Source of the DNA: an uncultured Collinsella sp.
GTDB taxonomy: Bacteria; Actinomycetota; Coriobacteriia; Coriobacteriales; Coriobacteriaceae
Assembly: GCA_902479095.1 (NCBI GenBank)
Contig: CABSNL010000037.1
Span: 1-19,388, forward strand
DNA: 19,388 nt
Reading direction: 5' to 3'
The number at the start of each line of letters is the position of its first letter. Position 1 is the stretch's first letter. The position numbers were made by a program, and so were the translations under genes. Below are positions 1 to 6,266 of the stretch, in pieces. Below the pieces are notes generated by a model. The model had not been told where the DNA came from. It searched no databases and saw nothing but the letters and a program-made list of their open reading frames with translations.

Positions 1-32
1 CTCGTGGGCTCGGAGATGTGTATAAGAGACAG
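1..32. other. Nextera/Tn5 sequencing adapter remnant (artefact)
   Basis: These bases match the Illumina Nextera read-2 transposase adapter lacking its first two bases. They end in the 19-base Tn5 mosaic end AGATGTGTATAAGAGACAG at 14-32. This is library sequence left at a contig end, not genome. Translated forward it gives the familiar artefact peptide MCIRDR. True genomic sequence begins at base 33. Confidence 0.97.
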
Positions 33-168
33 GCGTAAACGAGACGTTGAGGCCCTTGCCGTTGGGCGTGTAGACGGCGTTGCGGGTACGCGTGACGGTG
101 TTGGCAGCAAGACCGTCAGAGGCGATGTTGTAGTCAATGGCGGGATTTGCAGTGAGCGTGTAAATCAT
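33..168 (-). CDS. 1-phosphofructokinase-like PfkB-family kinase, 5' part only
   Basis: This is the first 45 codons of a second 1-phosphofructokinase-like sugar kinase. It starts at ATG 166-168 and is cut by the adapter at base 32. The visible protein begins MIYTLTANPAIDYN and contains NGKGLNVSF, the PfkB-family N-terminal substrate-binding segment. It is closely similar to the start of the complete fruK at 358-1290, with roughly half of the residues identical. An AAAGGA ribosome site lies about six bases before the ATG. A -10-like TATACT and a terminator upstream suggest its own transcript. It keeps the usual Asn of the GKGxN motif, where the neighbouring fruK has Asp. The true substrate (fructose-1-phosphate, tagatose-6-phosphate or similar) cannot be judged from this fragment. 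The truncation is an assembly edge, not evidence of a broken gene. Confidence 0.85.
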
Positions 169-198
169 GAATGTTCCTTTCACGAAGCAACGTGTTGA

Positions 199-208
199 TG
201 AAAGTATA
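199..208 (-). promoter_or_regulatory. Putative -10 region with overlapping TGAAAG box, before the truncated fruK-like gene
   Basis: On the minus strand TATACT (203-208) lies about 28 bases before the likely transcript start-to-ATG distance expected for the gene at 33-168. No convincing -35 hexamer is seen at 16-18 bases, which fits an activated or weak promoter. The -10 runs directly into CTTTCA, so the combined box reads TATACTTTCA. The same arrangement (TAAACTTTCA) occurs at the fruA promoter. A second CTTTCA on the plus strand at 177-182 gives an inverted pair around the putative start site. Confidence 0.4.
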
Positions 209-297
209 TTCCACGCATCGACAAAAGGCTAGGACAACTCGGTGAACGGTGTGGAAGCGATGAAGCACGGAAGGACACCTCTCCCCCATGGCGGAAC

Positions 298-329
298 AAA
301 AAAGGCGCCCCGGCCGAAACCGGGGCGCC
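298..329 (-). terminator. Rho-independent terminator after fruK
   Basis: The arms 304-313 and 320-329 form a perfect 10-bp GC-rich stem with a 6-base loop. On the minus strand the stem is followed by six T (298-303). It lies about 30 bases beyond the fruK stop codon and separates fruK from the second fruK-like gene. Confidence 0.93.
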
Positions 330-357
330 GCATGCGCACGAATATGTCGCGTTTCGA

Positions 358-1290
358 TTACTGACGATCAAGCTTGCGGACAGCAACGCGCTTGCTGTAC
401 TCATCGACGTGACCGAAGTCGCCGATGCCGACGGACTCGGCAACGTTGGCGCCGGTGGCCATAGCGAGCTTCATGGCCTCCTCGACGTTGTCGCGATCCC
501 TGTACCACTTGTGCAGGAACGCAGCAAGGGTGCAGTCGCCGGCGCAGACGGAAGAAACCAGCTTGATGTTGAACTCACGCTTGGCGTACCAGATGTCCTC
601 GCCGTTGGAGAAGTAAGCGTCGCCGCGGCTACCACGGGTGAGCAGCACGTTCTGAACGCCAGCGTCGTGAGCCATCTTCATGGCGACGCGAACCTCGTCG
701 TCGGTGTCGACCGGCACGCCGAAGATGGCCTTCATCTCGTGATGGTTCGGCTTGATGAGCAGTGGCTTCTTGTGAGCGAGCTCCTTGAGCTTGTCGGAGG
801 ACAGGTCCAAGACGACGTCGGCGCCACGAGCCTGAGCGTGCTCCATGACCTGAGCCAGGAAGTCGGGCGTAGCTTTGGGAGGCACGGAGCCGGAGACGAT
901 CAGGCACTCAAGATCGCCCGCGGTGTCCAGGATGCTGTAGAGCTCCTCCTGGTGCTGCGGCGTGATCGGAGCACCCGGGTTCAGGATGCCGTACTCGTGC
1001 TGGCCATCGTTGACGTAGGTGTTAATGCGCGTGATACCGTCGGTCCAAACCGGGCGGCAGAGGCAACCCAGGTTCATGACCTCCTCGACGATAAACTTGC
1101 CCGTGAAGCCGGCGAAGAAGCCGAGCGCGACGGTGTCGACGCCCATCTTCTTAAAGGCGAAGGACACGTCGAGGCCCTTGCCGTTAGCCGTGTAGCTGGC
1201 CGAGCCGGTGCGGACGTTCTCGTCGGGCTCGAGCGGAGAGCTCGAAACCGTCATGTCGACAGCCGGGTTAGCGGTTAGCGTGTAGAACAT
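358..1290 (-). CDS. fruK: 1-phosphofructokinase (PfkB family)
   Basis: This 310-residue cytoplasmic kinase should phosphorylate fructose-1-phosphate to fructose-1,6-bisphosphate with ATP, bringing PTS-imported fructose into glycolysis. The length is normal for the family. The N-terminal LTANPAVD and NGKGLDVSF segments, the central IVSGSVPP and IKPNHHEM motifs and the C-terminal AGD with the catalytic Asp at about residue 252 identify a 1-PFK/tagatose-6-phosphate kinase. Two motifs deviate: the usual GKGxN has Asp41 instead of Asn, and the usual GAGDS reads CAGDC. The start ATG (1288-1290) is preceded by AGGGGG about nine bases upstream. The gene lies 74 bases after ptsI, with a stem-loop in the gap, and ends at a strong terminator. 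Fructose is inferred from the linked fructose-type PTS; a related hexose phosphate is possible. Confidence 0.9.
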   Translation of the reverse strand: MFYTLTANPAVDMTVSSSPLEPDENVRTGSASYTANGKGLDVSFAFKKMGVDTVALGFFAGFTGKFIVEEVMNLGCLCRPVWTDGITRINTYVNDGQHEYGILNPGAPITPQHQEELYSILDTAGDLECLIVSGSVPPKATPDFLAQVMEHAQARGADVVLDLSSDKLKELAHKKPLLIKPNHHEMKAIFGVPVDTDDEVRVAMKMAHDAGVQNVLLTRGSRGDAYFSNGEDIWYAKREFNIKLVSSVCAGDCTLAAFLHKWYRDRDNVEEAMKLAMATGANVAESVGIGDFGHVDEYSKRVAVRKLDRQ

Positions 1291-1317
1291 TTACAGTACC
1301 CCCTGTATATGTGAGGG

Positions 1318-1347
1318 CCGCGTGGCCGGCCCATTCCAACCACGCGG
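1318..1347 (-). other. Stem-loop in the ptsI-fruK gap
   Basis: CCGCGTGG (1318-1325) pairs perfectly with CCACGCGG (1340-1347) around a 14-base loop. No T-run follows on the minus strand, so it is unlikely to be an ordinary terminator. It could be an mRNA-processing or 3'-stabilising hairpin that sets fruK expression relative to ptsI. Confidence 0.5.
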
Positions 1348-1364
1348 TTACCTCTGATACCAAA

Positions 1365-3068
1365 TTAGCGAGCTGCGGACTCGAGCAGTGCTTTGACCTC
1401 GGCAGCGGTGTTGCAGGCGAGCGCCTTCTCGGCGAGCTCGTCGCACTCGGCCTTGGTCCACTGGCTGATGGTCTTGCGGGCGCGCAGGATCGACGGAGCG
1501 CTCATCGAGAACTCCTCCAGGCCCCAGCTGATCAGCAGCGGCTCGAGCAGCGGATCGGCAGCGGCCTCGCCGCACATACCGACCATGATGCCGGCCTTCA
1601 CGCCGCTCTCGATGATGTTCTTGAGCGAGCGGAGCACGGCGGGATAGTACACCTGGTACAGGTTGGAGATGGTGTCGTTGCCACGGTCGGCGCACATGGT
1701 GTAGCCGATCAGGTCGTTGGTGCCGATGGAGAAGAAGTCGGCGACCTCGGCCAGACGGTCTGCGAGCAGCGAAGCGGCGGGCGTCTCAACCATAATGCCG
1801 ACCTCGATGTTCTCGTTGAACTTGCGACCCTCTTCGGTCAGCTCGGCCTTGCACTGCTCGACGAGCTCCTTGACAGCCAAGACCTCCTCGACGCAAGTGA
1901 CGAGCGGGATCATGATCTTGACGTCACCGAAGGCGCTGGCGCGCAGCAGAGCGCGGAGCTGGACCTTGTACTGGTCGGGATTGGCCAGGCAGTAACGCAC
2001 GGCGCGGAAGCCCATGAAGGGGTTATCCTCCTTGACCATGTGCAGATACGGAATCTCCTTGTCGCCGCCCACGTCGAGCGTACGGATGATGACCGGAGCA
2101 CCCTTGAGCGCGCTGGCGACCTTACGGTAGGCGTTGAACTGCTCCTCCTCGGAAGGAAGCTCAGCAGAGTCCATGAACAGGAACTCGGAGCGGAACAGAC
2201 CGATGGCCTCGGCGTCGTGATCGAGCGCGTTGGGCACGTCATCGGGGTTACCGATGTTGCAGGCGATGATCTTCTTGATGCCATCGGCAGTCACGGACAG
2301 CTTGCCACGGAAGGCCTCGAGGGCTGCCTTCTCGGCAGCGAAGGCCTCGGCCTTGGCGGTGTAGGCAGCGAGCGTCTCCTCGTCGGGATCGGCCTCAACG
2401 ATACCCTTGCCACCGTCGACGACAACGGTCATACCGTTGCGCAGCGCGGTGCAACTGTTGGAAACCGAAAGGACAGCCGGGATCTCGAGGGCGCGCGCAA
2501 TAATCGCGGAGTGCGACGTGCGGCCACCGGTCTCGGTGACGATACCGGCAACGTGGGCCTTATCGATCGTGGCGGTCATGGACGGCGTGAGGTCGTGCAC
2601 GACAACGACAGTGTTTTCGGGCAGGACGGAGAGGTCGACGACCTCCTTGCCCAGCAGCTCGGCCAGAATACCGGTGCGGATGTCGGCGATGTCGGCCGCG
2701 CGCAGACGGAACATCTCGTCGTCCATAGACAGGAACATGTTCTCGAACATGGTCGAGGTGTCCATGAGCGCCTGCTCGGCGCAGGTACCGCCGTCAATGG
2801 CGGCGTTGATGGCGTCGGTCATGCCCGGGTCCTGAGCCAGGACAATGTGTCCGCTCATGATCTCGGCCTCGGCCTCGCCCACCGTCTCCTTCATGTGGTC
2901 GGCCTGAGCCTGGGTCTTCTCGCAGAAGACCGAAAGAGCGGATTGATAGCGCTCCTTCTCTGCTGCCGAATCAGCAACCTCGTGCGGCTCAAACGTCAAG
3001 TCGGGATCGACGGCAACCATGACGGTGCCGATACCGATGCCCTCGGAAGCGTTGACTCCCTGATACAT
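1365..3068 (-). CDS. ptsI: PTS Enzyme I (phosphoenolpyruvate-protein phosphotransferase)
   Basis: This is the general cytoplasmic PTS enzyme that takes phosphate from PEP and passes it to HPr. It has 567 residues from the chosen start, the usual length. The phosphorylated His186 sits in GGRTSHSAI. The C-terminal PEP-binding barrel shows TLDVGGDKEIPY, MIPLVTCVEEV, VGIMVETPAA, FFSIGTNDLIGYTMCADR and the GMCGE segment with the active-site Cys. The start MYQGVNASEG (ATG 3066-3068) is chosen because GAGAGGA lies six bases upstream. An ATG two codons earlier would overlap that ribosome site, and upstream codons run into a terminator-like hairpin. The Cys motif reads GMCGEAAAD where many EIs have GMCGEMAGD. 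The gene lies downstream of ptsH and upstream of fruK. The product serves all PTS permeases of the cell. Confidence 0.97.
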   Translation of the reverse strand: MYQGVNASEGIGIGTVMVAVDPDLTFEPHEVADSAAEKERYQSALSVFCEKTQAQADHMKETVGEAEAEIMSGHIVLAQDPGMTDAINAAIDGGTCAEQALMDTSTMFENMFLSMDDEMFRLRAADIADIRTGILAELLGKEVVDLSVLPENTVVVVHDLTPSMTATIDKAHVAGIVTETGGRTSHSAIIARALEIPAVLSVSNSCTALRNGMTVVVDGGKGIVEADPDEETLAAYTAKAEAFAAEKAALEAFRGKLSVTADGIKKIIACNIGNPDDVPNALDHDAEAIGLFRSEFLFMDSAELPSEEEQFNAYRKVASALKGAPVIIRTLDVGGDKEIPYLHMVKEDNPFMGFRAVRYCLANPDQYKVQLRALLRASAFGDVKIMIPLVTCVEEVLAVKELVEQCKAELTEEGRKFNENIEVGIMVETPAASLLADRLAEVADFFSIGTNDLIGYTMCADRGNDTISNLYQVYYPAVLRSLKNIIESGVKAGIMVGMCGEAAADPLLEPLLISWGLEEFSMSAPSILRARKTISQWTKAECDELAEKALACNTAAEVKALLESAAR

Positions 3069-3093
3069 TCCCATTCCTCTCTCCGTGTCATGT

Positions 3094-3122
3094 GATAAAG
3101 CGTTTTGCCATATCCATGACAA
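3094..3122 (-). promoter_or_regulatory. Possible ptsI promoter
   Basis: On the minus strand TTGTCA (3117-3122, five of six matches to the -35 consensus) and TTTATC (3094-3099, weak -10) are separated by 17 bases. They lie immediately after the ptsH-ptsI hairpin. A transcript would start about 20 bases before the ptsI ATG. This would allow ptsI expression independent of read-through from ptsH. Confidence 0.35.
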
Positions 3123-3158
3123 AAGAGCGCAGCTACCTTACAACAGGTCACTGCGCTC
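3121..3158 (-). terminator. Terminator-like hairpin between ptsH and ptsI
   Basis: GAGCGCAG (3125-3132) pairs with CTGCGCTC (3151-3158). A second inner stem ACCT/AGGT (3135-3138 with 3145-3148) extends the fold. Four T follow on the minus strand (3121-3124). The short T-run suggests partial termination, which would give more HPr than Enzyme I from a shared transcript. Confidence 0.65.
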
Positions 3159-3201
3159 CCAAATATGAACTTAGTTGTTCAACATGCGACCCGTTTGAGT
3201 T

Positions 3202-3465
3202 CTACTCGCCAAGACCGCTCTTGATGAGCTCGATGGCAGCAGCCAGAGCCTCGGCCTCGTCAGCGCCGTCGCACTTTACCTCGACCTCGGTGCCGCAGGG
3301 GATACCAGCAGCCATGAGGGCCATCGGGGACTTGCCGTTGACCTCCTTCTCGGGGGTGACGACCGTCACGTCACAGGCGTACTTGCCCATGGTGGAGGCG
3401 AACAGACCAGCCGGACGCATGTGCAGACCCTGAGGATTAACGAGGGTAGCCTTCTCAGAAACCAT
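3202..3465 (-). CDS. ptsH: PTS phosphocarrier protein HPr
   Basis: This 87-residue cytoplasmic phosphocarrier moves phosphate from Enzyme I to sugar-specific EIIA domains. The canonical phosphorylated His15 is in GLHMRPAG. Ser46, the regulatory site for HPr kinase where one exists, is kept in VNGKSPMALM. The length is typical. The start ATG (3463-3465) is set by AAGGAG about six bases upstream and by alignment of His15; an in-frame upstream extension has no ribosome site. It lies upstream of ptsI, with a terminator-like hairpin between them. Conservation of Ser46 leaves open HPr-Ser-P-based catabolite control, but no HPr kinase gene is in this window. Confidence 0.97.
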   Translation of the reverse strand: MVSEKATLVNPQGLHMRPAGLFASTMGKYACDVTVVTPEKEVNGKSPMALMAAGIPCGTEVEVKCDGADEAEALAAAIELIKSGLGE

Positions 3466-3529
3466 AATTGACTCCTTTTTGTGTTTAACCCCTGTCATGC
3501 ATGTGGCAGGAGTCAGATTCACGACGTTG

Positions 3530-3535
3530 TTTATA
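3530..3535 (-). promoter_or_regulatory. Possible ptsH -10 element
   Basis: TATAAA on the minus strand lies 65 bases before the ptsH start, in the only AT-rich stretch of the gap. No good -35 is visible at normal spacing, so the assignment is weak. An imperfect stem (CCTGCCA with TGACAGG, 3490-3509) lies in the leader this promoter would produce. Confidence 0.3.
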
Positions 3536-3602
3536 TTAACTCACATCAAACGGTTTTTCATTGTGTTTCAGACGAATTATTGGACAGATGTGTTTGTCGT
3601 CC

Positions 3603-3731
3603 GCTTGCTCGCCGGGCGGGGCGATTAAGTTTGCTGCTCTACAGTCCTGCGCAAGACGGAAAGCACATTAAGTGCTTTCCTTTGCGTGCGGAACTCGCGA
3701 CAAACTTAATCGCCCCGCCCGGCGAGCAAGC
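3603..3731. repeat. Long palindromic element 1 (perfect 31-bp arms)
   Basis: Bases 3603-3633 are the exact reverse complement of 3701-3731. Inside lie further paired segments: AGTCC with GGA(A)CT, 3649-3654 with 3682-3687, and a perfect 9-bp stem 3658-3666/3672-3680 around ATTAA. The whole 129 bases can therefore fold as one long hairpin or cruciform. No T-run follows on either strand and no credible coding sequence is present. It could be a miniature inverted-repeat element or a structured RNA. It lies in the 525-base gene-free gap between ptsH and fruA (3466-3990). Confidence 0.8.
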
Positions 3732-3822
3732 TGCGGAAACTTGGTCGGTCCAAAGTAATATCGTGCGAACGGAATTCTAGCTGATGATCTGTTCGCGACA
3801 AAGACTCGATAGGCAGTTCCCT

Positions 3823-3918
3823 CTATGCCCTTTTGTAAGCTGCGGTGAAATAGGGACTGAATTTGGGGTTGAATCGTTTAAACAGTCCCTATTTCACCGC
3901 AGCTTATGGGAGGGATAG
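3823..3918. repeat. Long palindromic element 2 (perfect 24-bp arms, extended by G-U pairs)
   Basis: Bases 3836-3859 are the exact reverse complement of 3883-3906, around a 23-base loop. Read as plus-strand RNA the helix extends outward through four consecutive G-U pairs (3832-3835 with 3907-3910), then CCCU/AGGG and CUAU/AUAG with one bulged G at 3827. This gives about 36 pairs. It lies directly beyond the fruA terminator. It shares only the 9-mer AAGCTGCGG with element 1, which ends 105 bases away. Confidence 0.8.
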
Positions 3919-3954
3919 AAAAAAGGCGGAGGCCCTGGAGAGGGACTCCGCCTT
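3919..3954 (-). terminator. Rho-independent terminator of fruA
   Basis: On the minus strand the stem AAGGCGGAG/CTCCGCCTT (3946-3954 with 3923-3931) encloses a smaller CCCT/AGGG stem. It is followed by six T (3919-3924, the first bases pairing into the stem). It lies 36 bases past the fruA stop codon. Confidence 0.9.
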
Positions 3955-3990
3955 ATATACAGGGGTCGATGCTATTCGCGAGCTGGGGGA

Positions 3991-5994
3991 TTAGACCAGG
4001 CGGGCGTTGATCGTCTTGGCGATCTCGGCGGCGTCGATGGAACCCTTGACGGTGGCACGGAAGTCCTCGTCCATGAGCGCCTCGGCAACCTTGGACAGGA
4101 TCTTGAGGTGCGTGGTGCCAGCCTGGGCACCCGGGATGAGCAGGGCGATGGCAACGTTGACGGGAGCGCCGTCCATGGTATCCCAACCGGTCACGCCGGA
4201 CTCGTCCTTGACGACGATGACGGCAGCCTCGGTAATGGCGTCGGACTTGGCATGCGGGATGGCGAAGCCCTCCATCATGCCCGTGGTGCCCTCGGCCTCG
4301 CGGGCCAGGAAGGCGTTCATCACGGCGTCGGCGTCGTTTGCGATACCGGCCTTGACGGCCTGGTTGGAAACGAAGCTCAGAGCCTCGTCACGAGAAGCGA
4401 AGTCCTCGGCGACAAAGACATTCTCGACCTTCACGAAGTCGGCAGCCTCGGCCTTGGGGGCCTCGACGGCAGCGGCCTTGGGAGCCTCAACCGACTTGGC
4501 TGCAGGAGCGGCCTTCTGGTTCTTCTCGAAGTCGTACTTCTTAAAGGCCACGAACAGGATGCCACCGACCACAGCGCCGATGAGGATCGCGAGAACCCAC
4601 AGCGGACCGTTCTCGACAACGGGCAGGACCAGGAAGCCACCGTGAGGCGCCGGATCGTGAACGTTGAACATAATGGTCAGAATCGAAGCGATAGAAGAAC
4701 CGAGCATCATGATGGGCATGACGGGCCAGATGTTCTTGGTCATGAACGGAATGGCGCCCTCGGTGATGTGGGTGCAACCAAGGATGAGGTTGACGACACC
4801 GGCGTCGTGATCCTCCTGGCTGAAGTACTTCTTGCCGACAACGACGGCGAAGGTGGTGATCAGCGGCGGAACGATGCAAGCGGCGGAGACGGCAGCCATG
4901 AAGTTGGTGCCGAAGTTGTAAGTGTCGGTACCGACGCCGGCGGCCAGGGCCTCGGTGAGCATAGCGGTACCGGTAACGTAAGCAGCCTTGTTGACCGGGC
5001 CACCCATGTCAAAGGCGCACATGCAACCGATGGCAAGACCCAGGACAACGGCGCCAGAGGCAGACAGGCCCTTGAGGAAGTCCATCATGGCGGTGTTGAT
5101 GGCAGCCATGGGGCCGGAGATGCCGAGCATGACCAGACCAACGATGGCGGTCGAGAACAGCGGGTACAGGAAGATAGCCTTGAGGCCGTCCAGGTTCTTG
5201 GGCAGACCGGCAAAGACCTTCTCGAGCAGCAGGATGACATAGCCAGCGAGGAAACCGCCGACGATGCCGCCCAGGAAGCCAAAGCCCACACCTGCGCCAC
5301 CGGCGTCGATCATGCCGGTATCGGCGTTAACAGGCAGGCCCTGGATGGCGATCATACCGGCAACAAAGCCGGGGACGAGCGCCGGGCGCTTGCCGATGGA
5401 CTCGGCGATGTAGGCGGAAAGCACCGGAACCATAAGGTTCATGGCGATGCCGCCGATGATCTTGAGCATCGCAGCAAAGCTGTTGTAGTCAGACGCCGTC
5501 GAATCGAAGGACGTAATGCCCCACAGGAACGAAACGGCGGTCAGAACACCACCGGCAACGACGAAGACCAGCATGTGGCTGACGCCGTTCATGAGGTGCT
5601 TGTAGATGATGTGGCCGATGGACTCCTTCTCCTCGACCTCATCCTCGATATCGGCAGCAGCTGCAACCGTGTCGTCACCCTTGGCGGCGAGCGCGCGGTC
5701 AATCAGCTTACCGGCGGCCTCAACGGACAGGGCCTTGGAAACACCAACGGAAACCATGGGCTTACCGGCGAAACGCTCAGCCTGGACATCCTTGTCTGCT
5801 GCGACGACGACGGCCTTGGCACCAGCGATCTCACTCTTGGTGAGCTCGTTCTCGACACCGACCTGGCCATGAGTCTCGACCTTAATGGTCAGACCGCGCT
5901 CGGCAGCTGCCTTCTCCAGCGCCTCCTTCGCCATGAAGGTGTGCGCAATGCCGGTCGGGCAACCGGTCGCGGCGATGATGTCAAACTTAGCCAT
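3991..5994 (-). CDS. fruA: PTS fructose-type permease, EIIB-EIIC-EIIA fusion
   Basis: This 667-residue inner-membrane permease imports and phosphorylates fructose or a close analogue. Order of domains: EIIB at about 1-100 with phosphocysteine Cys12 in TGCPTGIAHT; EIIC at about 125-490 with many hydrophobic segments and the motifs GGPVNKAAY and HITEGAIPF; an Ala/Pro/Lys/Glu-rich linker at about 495-525; and EIIA to the C-terminus with active-site His at about 581 (AIPHAKSD) and a second conserved His at about 629 (GTTHLKIL). The B-C-A order differs from the A-B-C order of many Gram-positive FruA proteins. The start ATG (5992-5994) is fixed by AAGGAGGG six bases upstream and by the EIIB N-terminus; a longer reading has no ribosome site. 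It lies next to a divergent RpiR regulator. Mannose-type or other hexoses cannot be excluded by sequence alone. Confidence 0.93.
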   Translation of the reverse strand: MAKFDIIAATGCPTGIAHTFMAKEALEKAAAERGLTIKVETHGQVGVENELTKSEIAGAKAVVVAADKDVQAERFAGKPMVSVGVSKALSVEAAGKLIDRALAAKGDDTVAAAADIEDEVEEKESIGHIIYKHLMNGVSHMLVFVVAGGVLTAVSFLWGITSFDSTASDYNSFAAMLKIIGGIAMNLMVPVLSAYIAESIGKRPALVPGFVAGMIAIQGLPVNADTGMIDAGGAGVGFGFLGGIVGGFLAGYVILLLEKVFAGLPKNLDGLKAIFLYPLFSTAIVGLVMLGISGPMAAINTAMMDFLKGLSASGAVVLGLAIGCMCAFDMGGPVNKAAYVTGTAMLTEALAAGVGTDTYNFGTNFMAAVSAACIVPPLITTFAVVVGKKYFSQEDHDAGVVNLILGCTHITEGAIPFMTKNIWPVMPIMMLGSSIASILTIMFNVHDPAPHGGFLVLPVVENGPLWVLAILIGAVVGGILFVAFKKYDFEKNQKAAPAAKSVEAPKAAAVEAPKAEAADFVKVENVFVAEDFASRDEALSFVSNQAVKAGIANDADAVMNAFLAREAEGTTGMMEGFAIPHAKSDAITEAAVIVVKDESGVTGWDTMDGAPVNVAIALLIPGAQAGTTHLKILSKVAEALMDEDFRATVKGSIDAAEIAKTINARLV

Positions 5995-6016
5995 GTGTCC
6001 CTCCTTCTTGAGTACT

Positions 6017-6056
6017 GCGCCCGCGGGCGCTCCCCTACACGCGCTTCGATGCGCGT
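6017..6056 (-). promoter_or_regulatory. Two hairpins in the fruA leader
   Basis: A perfect 14-base palindrome GCGCCCGCGGGCGC (6017-6030) and the stem ACGCGC/GCGCGT (6039-6044 with 6051-6056) lie in tandem, 22 bases upstream of the fruA start codon and next to its ribosome site. The outer one is followed by five T on the plus strand (6056-6060), so it could also end antisense transcription toward the regulator. Confidence 0.45.
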
Positions 6057-6121
6057 TTTTCCACAACTGAAAGATACCAACCTACCGTCCGCGTGAGAAG
6101 AGCTAAGGTGCAAATCTCCGG

Positions 6122-6136
6122 TGAAAGGTTCTTTCA
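6122..6136. promoter_or_regulatory. Candidate operator TGAAAG-GTT-CTTTCA
   Basis: A perfect 6-bp inverted repeat with a 3-base spacer lies just downstream of the probable fruA promoter. Further TGAAAG copies lie at 6068-6073 and 6154-6159. A second palindrome, ACCGT-AA-ACGGT, lies at 6139-6150. This clustering in the divergent gap suits binding by the adjacent RpiR-family protein, but the assignment is inference. Confidence 0.4.
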
Positions 6137-6157
6137 TAACCGTAAACGGTAAGTGAA

Positions 6158-6185
6158 AGTTTACCATCAACACTTGAAACGGCAA
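6158..6185 (-). promoter_or_regulatory. Probable fruA promoter
   Basis: On the minus strand TTGCCG (6180-6185) and TAAACT (6158-6163) are separated by 16 bases. The -10 has an upstream TGG, giving an extended -10. Transcription would begin near 6151 and leave a leader of about 157 bases. The -10 continues into CTTTCA, forming the box shared with the promoter near 203. Confidence 0.5.
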
Positions 6186-6212
6186 GGTGTATCTTGTAAT
6201 TGAAAATGCCCG

Positions 6213-6218
6213 TATACT
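6213..6218 (+). promoter_or_regulatory. Putative -10 of the RpiR regulator gene
   Basis: TATACT lies 49 bases before the chosen ATG. No clear -35 is found at standard spacing. The transcript would start near 6225, so an in-frame ATG at 6219 would be untranslatable. This supports the downstream start at 6267. Confidence 0.4.
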
Positions 6219-6266
6219 ATGGCATTGCGAATCAAATTAGATTTTCATGCCAACCAGGAGCCATCC

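Noticed and set aside
4..198. Forward 64-codon open frame beginning in the adapter
   Set aside because: It contains the MCIRDR adapter peptide and runs antisense to the fruK-like fragment.
1311..3095. Forward open frame of 594 codons opposite ptsI
   Set aside because: Antisense shadow produced by GC-rich third positions of ptsI; no ribosome site and a low-complexity, non-family-like protein.
3481..3780. Forward 99-codon open frame in the ptsH-fruA gap
   Set aside because: It runs through the palindromic element, has no ribosome site and resembles no family; treated as non-coding.
3603..3918. CRISPR array or paired terminators
   Set aside because: The two palindromes are different in sequence, there are no regularly spaced repeats, and neither is followed by a T-run.
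4108..6096. Forward open frame of 662 codons opposite fruA
   Set aside because: Same antisense shadow effect; fruA has full domain evidence on the other strand.
6219..6266. Upstream ATG of the RpiR regulator
   Set aside because: It immediately follows a -10 element and has no Shine-Dalgarno, whereas ATG 6267 has AGGAG at correct spacing.
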